In this document: piece by piece, positions 1-6,115 of the stretch
Numbering within the stretch: position 1 is the first letter of the stretch
Layout of the letters: each line of letters opens with the position of its first letter
Assembly (NCBI GenBank): GCA_964478075.1
Contig: CAYZGO010000049.1
Span: 1 to 14,477, forward strand
DNA length: 14,477 bases
Source of the DNA: DAOUEX01 sp034430235
GTDB taxonomy: Bacteria; Chloroflexota; Anaerolineae; UBA2200
Direction: 5' to 3'
Position numbers and translations under genes: made by a program
The notes under the pieces: generated by a model
Database searches by the model: none
Told to the model about the DNA's origin: nothing
What the model saw: only the letters and a program-made list of their open reading frames with translations

Positions 1-66
1 TATCTTGTGGCTCGCCAGCACCATCTCTATCTGGTTGGCCTGAAACTCGAGCAATTTGCGCTGCAT
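1..66 (-). CDS. 5' end of an SOS-controlled gene, possibly an FtsK-like DNA translocase (partial)
   Basis: Only the first 22 codons are inside the window, beginning MQRKLLEFQANQ and running off the left edge. The start is well supported: an ATG at 66-64 is preceded six bases earlier by a GGAGGTG Shine-Dalgarno (71-77), and a strong promoter and LexA-like operator lie just upstream. The peptide is a charged helix with QANQIE followed by VLASHK. From memory this resembles the start of FtsK/SpoIIIE-like translocases annotated in Chloroflexota, but 22 residues cannot establish that. An SOS-induced protein of another type is possible. That a gene starts here is near certain; its function is a weak guess. 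Confidence 0.6.
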   Translation of the reverse strand, partial: MQRKLLEFQANQIEMVLASHKI

Positions 67-82
67 GCTACACCTCCGCGTA

Positions 83-98
83 TAGAACATTTGTTCTA
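83..98 (-). promoter_or_regulatory. LexA-type SOS operator
   Basis: Bases 83-98 read TAGAACATTTGTTCTA, a palindrome of two 7-bp arms around a TT centre. It contains GAAC-N4-GTTC, the core of the Gram-positive (DinR-type) LexA box. It lies within the first 20 or so transcribed bases of the adjacent promoter, where a bound repressor would block initiation or early elongation. The sequence match is direct. That LexA of this organism binds it is inferred. Confidence 0.8.
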
Positions 99-108
99 AT
101 CTGGTGAG

Positions 109-137
109 ATTGTAGCACAATGCCGCACAATTGTCAA
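109..137 (-). promoter_or_regulatory. Sigma-70-type promoter of the left-edge gene
   Basis: On the minus strand there is a perfect -35 TTGACA (137-132), a 17-base spacer, and a -10 TACAAT (114-109). Transcription should start near 101-103, about 35 bases before the ATG at 66. This is one of the two best promoter matches in the window. The LexA-like palindrome lies directly downstream. Confidence 0.85.
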
Positions 138-159
138 ATTGGAGAAGTGGGGAGGACGA

Positions 160-201
160 GTAGTGAGTAGCGACTAGTGCGTAGTGAGTTGTGACGGGCG
201 G
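160..201. repeat. Heptamer tandem array, GTAGTGA type (6 units)
   Basis: Six successive 7-bp units in perfect register: GTAGTGA, GTAGCGA, CTAGTGC, GTAGTGA, GTTGTGA, CGGGCGG. The sequence degenerates but the period does not, as in short tandemly repeated repetitive sequences. A related array lies at 7136-7177. Confidence 0.8.
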
Positions 202-345
202 GGGGTTGGGTGAGAGGACTGGTGATGTCTGGCACGACTCTGCACTGTCAAAGGCGGCCAGGTTTGGGCCTGGTTCCGGGCTGTGTTGTAAGTCGGGCAT
301 ATGGAGGTTGTGTTGTGGATGAAGAACCAGGCCGCGCAAACCGGC

Positions 346-390
346 GCTGGGGGAGGGAGTCCATGTGTCGCCAGCCGTCTCTCCCCCAGC
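346..390. repeat. Inverted repeat, 13-bp stem
   Basis: Arms 346-358 and 378-390 pair over 13 bp with one G-T wobble and enclose a 19-base loop. No T-run follows on either strand, so a simple intrinsic terminator is not supported. The role is unknown. Confidence 0.6.
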
Positions 391-521
391 GGACTTTGAT
401 GTCGGCAAGAACGATACGGCTATTCGTCGTTGTGTCCCGGGCTCCGCGCAATGCTAGCGCTCTCAGGTTAACCCTCGGTTACGGCTCTGTAGAAGTTGGG
501 TTGACATCGTGATGGAAAGGG

Positions 522-620
522 AGAAACCCGGTCTTTCGCGTGCCTGAATGATAAAGTCATCAGTTTGCAGGCTCTCTGATAAACGAAAGGCACATTTCCA
601 GACCAAAAACCCGGGTTTCT
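522..620. repeat. Fold-back element with AGAAACCCGG termini, copy 1
   Basis: The ends AGAAACCCGG (522-531) and CCGGGTTTCT (611-620) are perfect 10-bp inverted repeats. Inside, CTTTCG followed by GTGCC (533-545) is loosely mirrored by CGAAAGGCAC (584-593). A shorter element with the same termini is at 8223-8282, so this is a dispersed family. It carries no coding sequence. Confidence 0.7.
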
Positions 621-669
621 TGGTTGCGTCTGCGATGTGGTCTAGCGACACTTTCTGGCAAAGGCCTGC

Positions 670-688
670 CTCGCACTGGGAGTGCGAG
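670..688 (-). terminator. Hairpin downstream of ileS, possible terminator
   Basis: On the minus strand CTCGCACT-CCC-AGTGCGAG forms a perfect 8-bp stem with a 3-base loop, about 65 bases after the ileS stop codon. What follows (GCAGGCCTTTGCC) has no good U-run, so termination is plausible but unproven. Confidence 0.4.
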
Positions 689-718
689 ACAACGTGCGGA
701 CTGCACATCGGCCCTGTG

Positions 719-753
719 CTGTGAACTGTAAACCTCCAACCGTAGACTGGCCT
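719..753. repeat. Degenerate heptamers abutting the ileS stop codon
   Basis: Five in-register units, CTGTGAA, CTGTAAA, CCTCCAA, CCGTAGA and CTGGCCT, resemble the CTGCCAA/CTGGTAA units found downstream of smc. The run reaches the ileS stop codon (753-755). Confidence 0.55.
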
Positions 754-3700
754 CACGTTCGCCTGCGGCGCACGCCCAGCGTCAAGGACTCGCCATCCAG
801 GTCGTGTGTCTCCACGTACGCATCCTTATGCGGCGCCTTCGCCAGCAACCTCTTGGATAGCGTCTCCTGTCTGATGTACTTGCCCCAGGTGCGGAACACG
901 GGCGCTAGGCCCTCGCTGGCCTGATAGTACGTGGTGATGGTGTCCTCAATGCGAAAGCCAGCATCTTTGCGCATAGTTTGAATGCGCCGCACGACTTCTC
1001 GAGCCAGGCCCTCCAGTCGCAGTTCTTCGCTGATGTCCGTGCTCACGGCCACCATGTAGCCGCCTTCTTCAACCAGGGCATAGTCTGGTTTCGCTTCCGT
1101 CTGCACCTTCAGGTCTTCAGGCTCAAGCGTCACCGTCTGCCCTTGCACCGTCAACTGCTGCGTCTCCCCTGCGCGCAGCCGCGCCACAACCTCGGCTGCG
1201 TTCATCTGTGCCAGCACCTCTCTGATCGCAGGGAACAGCGTCTTGTGCTTCCGGCCCACGCGGCTGGGCACGGCACTAACAGTGTAGCTGGCCAACTCGG
1301 ACTCGTCACTTACCAGGCGGACTTGTTTCACATTCAGTTCGTTGCGGATTTGATCAACCAGCCGTTGCAGGCCCTGTGCTTCTGCTGCCGAGCGCGTCTT
1401 GACCAGCGCGAGGGCCAGGGGCTGCCGCACCTTGATGCCGGCCTGATTGCGTGCCGCACGCCCCATGGCTACCACGCGCCTCACCAGGCGGGTCTCGGCC
1501 ATCAGTTGCTCATCAATGAGCGCGGCATCTGCCTGAGGGTAATCGCACAGGTGGACACTGTGCGGCGCTTGGCCCTCCCAGGAGCGTACTAGGTTCTGAT
1601 ACATCTCTTCAGCGGTGAAGGGCTGGAACGGTGCCAGCAGCTTGCTCAGCGTCACCAGGCACTCGTACAACGTGTGGTGCGCGGCGGCCTTGTCCACGTC
1701 GGCTTCGCTCTTCCAGAAGCGACGCCGCGAACGCCGCACGTACCAGTTGCTCAGGTCTTCCACAAAGGCCTGGATAGCACGTGCTGTGCTGGTCATGTCG
1801 TAATGTGCCAGGCCGTCATCTACCCTCCGCACCAGGTTGTGCAACTCGGATAGTACCCAGCGATCCAACGGCGCACGCTCCGCTACAGGCACGTGCTGCT
1901 CACGCGGATCAAACCCATCAATGTTAGCGTAGGTGACGAAGAACGAATAGGTATTCCACAGTGTCAGCGCGAATTTGCGCGTGCTCTCGGCCACCAGATC
2001 CAGCGAGAAGCGACGTGAGTAGTCAGGTGGCGAGGACGTGTAGAAACTCCAGCGCATGGCATCGGCACCGTAAGCCCTGATGACGTCCCATGGATCCACC
2101 ACGTTGCCCTTGGACTTGCTCATCTTCTGGCCTTCGCTATCAAGTACGTGTCCATAGCAGAGGCAGTTTAGGTAGCATGGCTTGTCGAAGAGCAGCGTGG
2201 AGATGGCATGCAGTGAGTAGAACCAACCGCGCGTCTGGTCAATAGCTTCGCAGATAAAGTCCGCGGGGAATTGGTCGTCGAACAGCTCCTCGTTCTCAAA
2301 GGGATAGTGCCACTGTGCCACGGGCATGGCCCCCGAATCAAACCAGCAGTCAATTACCTCAGGTGTGCGGTACATAGTGCCGCCGCATCTGCAGGAGAGC
2401 GTGACTTCGTCTATGTACGGGCGGTGTAGGTCGAGTTCAGGCAGATCAAAGCTGGAGCGCCCCAATCCAACGCGCTTGCTGCCCATGACCCGCTCGCGCA
2501 GTTGCTCCACGCTGCCAAAGCACTCCGACGCCCCGCACTTTTCGCAGACCCAGACGGGCAGCGGCGTACCCCAGTAGCGGTCGCGCCCCAACGCCCAGTC
2601 TACGTTGTTCTCCAGCCAGTTGCCAAAGCGCCCATCGCGGATATGCGCCGGATACCAGTTGATGAGGTGGTTATTGGCCAGCAGCCGGTCCTTGATCTGC
2701 CGCGTGGCGATGTACCAGGTCGGCTTGGCGTAGTACAGCAGCGGCGTGTCACAGCGCCAGCAGAAGGGATAGCTGTGGGTATAGCGCCCTACGTGGTACA
2801 ACAGGCCGCGGTCCTGCAAGTCACGGATGATCAGCGGATCAGCGTCCTTGACGAACAATCCACGCCACGGTCGGACCTGCTCAATGAAGTTGCCGCGCAG
2901 GTCCACAGTCTGTAGTATGGGCAGATCGTGCTCCTGGCCGATCTCCATGTCATCCGCGCCGAAGGCTGGCGCCATGTGCACGATACCTGTCCCTTCCTCG
3001 GTGGTCACAAAGTCAGCGGCGATGACGCGGCAGTAGTCCTGGTTCACCGGCAGGAAGGTGTATAGTGGCTTGTAGTGCTTGCCGACGAGTTCTTTGGCGG
3101 TGAGGGTCTTCAGCACGGTGTATTCGCCCTGCATCGCCTTCTCTAGTAGATCCTTCGCCAGGATGAGCTTTTCCTTCTCCTGTTCTACCAGCACGTACTC
3201 CACCTTGGAATGCACCGCCAGGGCCACGTTGCCGGGCAGCGTCCAGGGCGTGGTAGTCCATACCAGGAAGTAGACCCCCGGCTCATCACGTAGTGGGAAC
3301 TTGACGTAAGTGGACGGGTCCTCGGCTTCCCGATATCCCTGCGCTACCTCGTGGTCTGAGAGTGGCGTACCGCAGCGTGGGCAGTAAGGCACGACTTTGA
3401 AGCCTCTGTACAGGAGGTCCTTGTCCCAAAGCTGTTTCAGAATCCACCACACGGACTCAATGTAGCCGGTCGAGAAGGTCACGTAGGGGTCATCCATGTC
3501 AATCCAGAAGCCGATGCGGTCGCTGAGCGCCTTCCATTCCTTCACATAACGGAAGACGCTTTCCTTGCACTTGGCGTTGAACTCGGCCACGCCGTACTCT
3601 TCGATGGCCTGCTTGCCCCTGCCCGTGAAGCCCAGTTCCTTCTCCACTTCGATCTCGACGGGCAGCCCGTGCGTGTCCCAGCCGCCCTTGCGCAGCACGT

Positions 3701-3932
3701 ACTTGCCCTTCATTGTCTGGTAGCGTGGGATGGTGTCCTTGTACACGCGGCCCAGTGCGTGATGGATGCCGGGCAGACCATTCGCTGTGGGCGGCCCCTC
3801 GTAGAACACAAAGCGTGGCGCTTCAGCGCGCAGTTTCATGCTCTGGCGAAAGACGTCGTTCTCTTCCCAGAAGCGCAGGATGCGCTCCTCCATCTTGGGG
3901 AAATTCACTTTGCTGGAAACATCTCTGAACAT
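753..3932 (-). CDS. ileS: Isoleucyl-tRNA synthetase, type 2
   Basis: Charges tRNA-Ile with isoleucine in the cytoplasm using ATP. The protein is 1059 residues, normal for the family. The Rossmann core shows an HIGH-type motif in variant form (GIHH, 55-58) and a canonical KMSKS loop (603-607). The CP1 editing domain carries TTTPWTLPGN (226-235) and GTGIVHMAPAFGADD (314-328). Cysteine pairs at 184/187, 391/394, 463/466 and 514/516 suggest zinc-binding knuckles. The long C-terminal part, with the ELRLEGLAREVVRR segment, matches the eukaryote-like type-2 enzymes. I chose the ATG at 3932 because AGGAGGG stands just before it. The frame stays open to 3980, but that stretch lies inside a repeat and adds no family residues. 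It is the last gene of the T-box-led cluster. Confidence 0.97.
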   Translation of the reverse strand: MFRDVSSKVNFPKMEERILRFWEENDVFRQSMKLRAEAPRFVFYEGPPTANGLPGIHHALGRVYKDTIPRYQTMKGKYVLRKGGWDTHGLPVEIEVEKELGFTGRGKQAIEEYGVAEFNAKCKESVFRYVKEWKALSDRIGFWIDMDDPYVTFSTGYIESVWWILKQLWDKDLLYRGFKVVPYCPRCGTPLSDHEVAQGYREAEDPSTYVKFPLRDEPGVYFLVWTTTPWTLPGNVALAVHSKVEYVLVEQEKEKLILAKDLLEKAMQGEYTVLKTLTAKELVGKHYKPLYTFLPVNQDYCRVIAADFVTTEEGTGIVHMAPAFGADDMEIGQEHDLPILQTVDLRGNFIEQVRPWRGLFVKDADPLIIRDLQDRGLLYHVGRYTHSYPFCWRCDTPLLYYAKPTWYIATRQIKDRLLANNHLINWYPAHIRDGRFGNWLENNVDWALGRDRYWGTPLPVWVCEKCGASECFGSVEQLRERVMGSKRVGLGRSSFDLPELDLHRPYIDEVTLSCRCGGTMYRTPEVIDCWFDSGAMPVAQWHYPFENEELFDDQFPADFICEAIDQTRGWFYSLHAISTLLFDKPCYLNCLCYGHVLDSEGQKMSKSKGNVVDPWDVIRAYGADAMRWSFYTSSPPDYSRRFSLDLVAESTRKFALTLWNTYSFFVTYANIDGFDPREQHVPVAERAPLDRWVLSELHNLVRRVDDGLAHYDMTSTARAIQAFVEDLSNWYVRRSRRRFWKSEADVDKAAAHHTLYECLVTLSKLLAPFQPFTAEEMYQNLVRSWEGQAPHSVHLCDYPQADAALIDEQLMAETRLVRRVVAMGRAARNQAGIKVRQPLALALVKTRSAAEAQGLQRLVDQIRNELNVKQVRLVSDESELASYTVSAVPSRVGRKHKTLFPAIREVLAQMNAAEVVARLRAGETQQLTVQGQTVTLEPEDLKVQTEAKPDYALVEEGGYMVAVSTDISEELRLEGLAREVVRRIQTMRKDAGFRIEDTITTYYQASEGLAPVFRTWGKYIRQETLSKRLLAKAPHKDAYVETHDLDGESLTLGVRRRRT

Positions 3933-3942
3933 GATTCCCTCC

Positions 3943-4017
3943 TGTTGTACACGAATTTCACGAAGAAAGCCGAATTCCACGAACCTTTATTCATAGTTTT
4001 TCGTGTCATTCGTGTAC
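3943..4017. repeat. 75-bp MITE-like direct repeat, copy A
   Basis: Identical to copy B (4433-4507) at 73 of 75 positions and exactly 490 bp from it. Its ends, 3948-3964 and 4000-4016, are 17-bp inverted repeats matching at 15 positions (TACACGAAT/ATTCGTGTA type), so it can fold back on itself. It sits between the GxxExxY stop codon and the ileS ribosome binding site. Weaker similarity to the flank of copy B continues toward the Shine-Dalgarno and start codon. Confidence 0.9.
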
Positions 4018-4024
4018 GTCATCC

Positions 4025-4423
4025 TCACATGATTTTGCGCACGATCCGCAGTCGACTTGAATCAAAGTTGACCAGCAAGCCAAGATGCAGGCCTGAAGCT
4101 CTCAAGTAGGAAAGTAACTGTGCCTCGTGGCGTGGGTGCAGTTCGTCCACGGCCTTGAGTTCCAGGATAATCATGCCGTCAACAACGAGATCCAGCCGGT
4201 ATTGATCAATCACGTTGCCGGCGTAAGTGATGTCAATCACCTTTTCCGTCTCGACGGGGATGCCTCGCATCTGTAGCGCTTTCATCACCGCTCGCTCGTA
4301 CGTTTGCTCGCGGAACCCTGGTCCCAGCGCATTATAAACGTCTTGCAACGCGCCCTGTACCTGGTACCCCAATTCTTTATACAAGATGCGTCCCGGCTTC
4401 CGTTCGCCTTTTGCACTCTCCAT
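4025..4423 (-). CDS. GxxExxY family protein (PD-(D/E)XK nuclease-like fold)
   Basis: A 132-residue protein containing the family-defining motif G36-F-R-E39-Q-T-Y42 within GPGFREQTYERA. Residues 75-92 include YRLDLV and IILELKAV, which supply a D...E-x-K arrangement (D78, E88, K90) like the PD-(D/E)XK nuclease core. The end (LLVNFDSSRLRIVRKI) is also typical of these small proteins. The cellular role is not established; the nuclease relationship is a fold inference. The start at 4423 follows a GAGGAATT ribosome binding site. The gene sits between two near-identical 75-bp repeats and separates the GNAT gene from ileS, which suggests it arrived as a repeat-borne insertion. It has the same orientation as its neighbours and would be co-transcribed. 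Confidence 0.9.
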   Translation of the reverse strand: MESAKGERKPGRILYKELGYQVQGALQDVYNALGPGFREQTYERAVMKALQMRGIPVETEKVIDITYAGNVIDQYRLDLVVDGMIILELKAVDELHPRHEAQLLSYLRASGLHLGLLVNFDSSRLRIVRKIM

Positions 4424-4432
4424 AATTCCTCG

Positions 4433-4507
4433 TGTTGTACACGAATTTCACGAAGAGAGCCGAATTCCACGACCCTTTATTCATAGTTTTTCGTGTCATT
4501 CGTGTAC
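4433..4507. repeat. 75-bp MITE-like direct repeat, copy B
   Basis: Second copy of the element at 3943-4017, with two substitutions and the same inverted ends (4438-4454 and 4490-4506). One end reaches the final base of the GNAT stop codon. The other runs up to the ribosome binding site of the GxxExxY gene. Confidence 0.9.
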
Positions 4508-4980
4508 TAAATCTCCAGCCACATGCGGTTCAGGTAGTCCTGGAAGCCCATTTCTTGCCAGAAGGCTCGTGAGACGGGATTGAACGCGGCCACGTTGAGC
4601 TGCACTACGGTCAGGCCATGCCGGCGAAACCAATCGCGTATGACGGCAAACAGCTTGCGCCCCACACCTGTGCAGCGCCAACCTGGGGCTACACAGATGT
4701 CAGAGACAAAGCCGTAATAACGCATCTCGAATACTGGCGGGTTCTCCGCCGAGTGCCCGATGATGTAGCCCACTAACTCGTCCCCGGCCACCGCCACGAA
4801 GACGCGCCACAATTCATCTGCCATGCACTCCTGTACGACCTCGCGGAAATGAGCACGGCCATCAGCCGCGGGCCGGAAGCGCCTGTCCAGCCGGGCATGG
4901 TAGTCCATCATCTCCTGCCATAAATCGAGCAGGGATTCCAGGTCTTCCAGCGTAGCGCGACGCACAGTGACTTCTGCCAT
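4507..4980 (-). CDS. GNAT family N-acetyltransferase
   Basis: A 157-residue single-domain GNAT protein, expected to move an acetyl group from acetyl-CoA to an amine. The first strand and helix (VTVRRATLEDLESLLDLW) are typical. The acetyl-CoA loop of motif A is VAPGWRCTGVGRKL, giving R102-x-x-G-x-G107. The end, NPVSRAFWQEMGF, is the usual motif B with the conserved aromatic and Gly-Phe. The substrate cannot be read from sequence. It is the first gene after the isoleucine T-box leader, about 220 bases downstream of its terminator, so its expression should respond to uncharged tRNA-Ile. The stop codon touches repeat copy B, so the ancestral 3' flank has probably been replaced. No strong Shine-Dalgarno precedes the ATG. 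Confidence 0.9.
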   Translation of the reverse strand: MAEVTVRRATLEDLESLLDLWQEMMDYHARLDRRFRPAADGRAHFREVVQECMADELWRVFVAVAGDELVGYIIGHSAENPPVFEMRYYGFVSDICVAPGWRCTGVGRKLFAVIRDWFRRHGLTVVQLNVAAFNPVSRAFWQEMGFQDYLNRMWLEI

Positions 4981-5200
4981 CTCGGTGTTTCCATGAATAA
5001 CAAGCTTGTGCAGTTAAGGCTTGTTCACCCCCGTCGAGCAGGGTGAACGACGCTGAGAACACAGCCTCGTCGAAAAGAGGGCGACCGTTCGTGCTCTGCA
5101 TGCCCTGCGGGCGACCGCCATGACGGGGGACGCTTCGCAGAGGGCGCAGAGGAAACCTGGGAAGTCTCCGCGTTCTCTGCGTGCTCTGCGGTAAATAGGA
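4981..5200. other. GNAT leader region between T-box terminator and start codon
   Basis: About 220 bases with no gene. It contains three fold-backs: AACAAGC/GCTTGTT (4999-5005 with 5019-5025), a perfect 8-bp hairpin GTTCACCC/GGGTGAAC (5023-5030 with 5041-5048), which overlaps the first and could compete with it, and the CGCAGAG element (5136-5196). GGGCGACCG occurs twice, near 5078 and 5109. Confidence 0.6.
5136..5196. repeat. CGCAGAG fold-back repeat
   Basis: Arms 5136-5151 and 5166-5181 pair at 13 of 16 positions. Read on the minus strand, the right side is three 9-base units based on CGCAGAGNA. CTCTGCG-type intergenic repeats like this are common in diverse bacteria. This one lies just downstream of the T-box terminator. 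Confidence 0.65.
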
Positions 5201-5230
5201 AAGCCCTCGTCCACACAGGGACGAGAGCTC
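5201..5230 (-). terminator. T-box attenuator (terminator) hairpin
   Basis: On the minus strand GAGCTCTCGTCC pairs with GGACGAGGGCTT around a 6-base loop, a 12-bp stem with two G-U pairs. It is followed by UUCCUAUUU, a weak U-tract. It directly follows the T-box core, which is the position of the terminator that the antiterminator competes with. Confidence 0.8.
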
Positions 5231-5463
5231 TTCAACTCCCGCGGTACCACCCTCATTGGCACAGTGTGCCCGCTCCGTGAGGTACACGTTCATACCCCCG
5301 CCGCTGTAACGGCCGGCGAATCCGTCCAAGTCTACTTGCAGCCCGCTTTCGGTTGGAAGCTCCGGAATGATTTTCGATGAGCTCGTCGCGCCCGGCTTCC
5401 ACCATTGTGCCAGGTTCTCTGGGCGACTACCCCCACCTACTCGTTTCCATCATCGCCTTTGCT
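5201..5463 (-). promoter_or_regulatory. Isoleucine T-box riboswitch leader
   Basis: The minus-strand RNA carries the T-box core AATGAGGGTGGTACCGCG (5257-5240), whose UGGU would pair with an ACCA tRNA end. Stem I shows a GATGGAAACGAGTAGGTGG start (near 5453-5435), a CCAGAGAACC motif, and a specifier segment GAAAATCATTCC followed by GGAGCTTCC. The specifier triplet is ATC (5371-5369), an isoleucine codon, followed by the usual purine. The terminator at 5201-5230 completes the switch. Uncharged tRNA-Ile would stabilise the antiterminator and turn on the downstream genes. The first gene downstream is a GNAT enzyme; ileS lies 1.3 kb further on. The T-box identity is very secure, and the specifier assignment is strong. 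Confidence 0.93.
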
Positions 5464-5469
5464 ACGTAT

Positions 5470-5498
5470 AGTATCGCACATAATGCGGGTTTTGTCAA
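5470..5498 (-). promoter_or_regulatory. Promoter of the T-box leader
   Basis: Minus-strand -35 TTGACA (5498-5493), a 17-base spacer and -10 GATACT (5475-5470). Start would be near 5462, just before the first stem I bases. Confidence 0.8.
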
Positions 5499-5794
5499 AT
5501 CAACCATGTGCGGTGTCCAAGAGGTTGACACCAGGTTAGGTACTCACCTACCCTGCCAGTTGAGGGTGACTTGTCATCAAGGCGGTACGTTCGATCCGAG
5601 TATCGTGCTACATCCTTTCCAGAGAGAATGTGCTCCGTTACGCATCGCGTCGGGGCATTCCGGCGGGGATTGACACCCCAGCACCGAGTAAGAAGGGGAT
5701 CCTTGTCAAAGGCATCATTTGCCTCCCTTTCCACAAGGTACGGGGTGGCTGAAGAGCATGCGCTCATGGCCCGCTCGACGCCAAGATGGTCTAC
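5499..5794. other. Intergenic region, no recognised gene
   Basis: About 300 bases between the membrane-protein stop codon and the T-box promoter. There is a near-perfect 9-bp hairpin (AGGTTAGGT-ACTC-ACCTACCCT, about 5532-5553) with no U-run, and the octamer TTGACACC occurs twice (near 5525 and 5668). A 90-codon minus frame (5495-5767) has no ribosome binding site and resembles nothing I know. Confidence 0.55.
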
Positions 5795-6073
5795 CTACGG
5801 CTCTGGGTCAACGTCTTCCCAGAGTATGTCATCCAAGAGCGCCATCTTGTAGGCTTTGCCGTACGTCTCGTCCAGCTTCTTGACCTCGTCTTCTCCCAGG
5901 ATTTGGTTCAAGATTGTCACCCCGGGATCCGGCTCATCCATGCCTGGGTAAACCTGTGCTTGCTGCCGCGTCAGCGGTGGTCGCCTGCGCAGAAGCTTCA
6001 GTACCCAGACGACGAGTGCTATGGGGATGCCTAAAACGAGGAGCGCTCCTAATAGTATGTAGCCCATGTCCAT
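5795..6073 (-). CDS. Small single-pass membrane protein, unknown function
   Basis: A 92-residue protein. Residues 4-27 form one hydrophobic helix (ILLGALLVLGIPIALVVWVL) followed at once by KLLRRR, so the C-terminal part should lie in the cytoplasm. That part is acidic toward the end (LDDILWEDVDPEP). I recognise no family. A GGAGGG ribosome binding site supports either ATG, the first at 6073 or the third codon; the first is listed. The gene begins 42 bases after the rluD stop on the same strand with no promoter between, so it is probably co-transcribed with rluD. No cleavable signal peptide is evident, and the helix looks like a signal anchor. Confidence 0.75.
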   Translation of the reverse strand: MDMGYILLGALLVLGIPIALVVWVLKLLRRRPPLTRQQAQVYPGMDEPDPGVTILNQILGEDEVKKLDETYGKAYKMALLDDILWEDVDPEP

Positions 6074-6115
6074 CTACCCTCCGTCAGGTGGACGATGACA
6101 AGATGGCTGGACCTG

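Larger units (their letters stand above)
138..752. other. Repeat-rich intergenic region without a credible gene
   Basis: About 615 bases between the left-edge promoter and the end of ileS. It contains a six-unit heptamer array (160-201), a 13-bp stem with a 19-base loop (346-358 with 378-390, GCTGGGGGAG arms), a fold-back element ending in AGAAACCCGG (522-620), a perfect 8-bp hairpin (670-688) and degenerate heptamers touching the ileS stop (719-753). Open frames of 67-100 codons exist on both strands but lack ribosome binding sites and recognisable protein features. No tRNA or known structured RNA was recognised. Confidence 0.7.

Noticed and set aside
138..752. tRNA or known structured RNA in the gap after the left-edge gene
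   Set aside because: Several hairpins occur, but no tRNA T-arm, tmRNA, RNase P or SRP signature was recognisable by eye.
978..1592. 204-codon plus-strand frame opposite ileS
   Set aside because: Fully antisense to conserved IleS sequence, with His/Gln-rich shadow composition and no promoter or ribosome binding site.
3933..3980. Upstream start for ileS adding 16 residues
   Set aside because: The added codons lie in the 75-bp repeat, and a strong Shine-Dalgarno stands before the ATG at 3932.
5495..5767. 90-codon minus-strand frame as a gene
   Set aside because: No ribosome binding site, no recognisable family, ends at the T-box promoter region; treated as chance.
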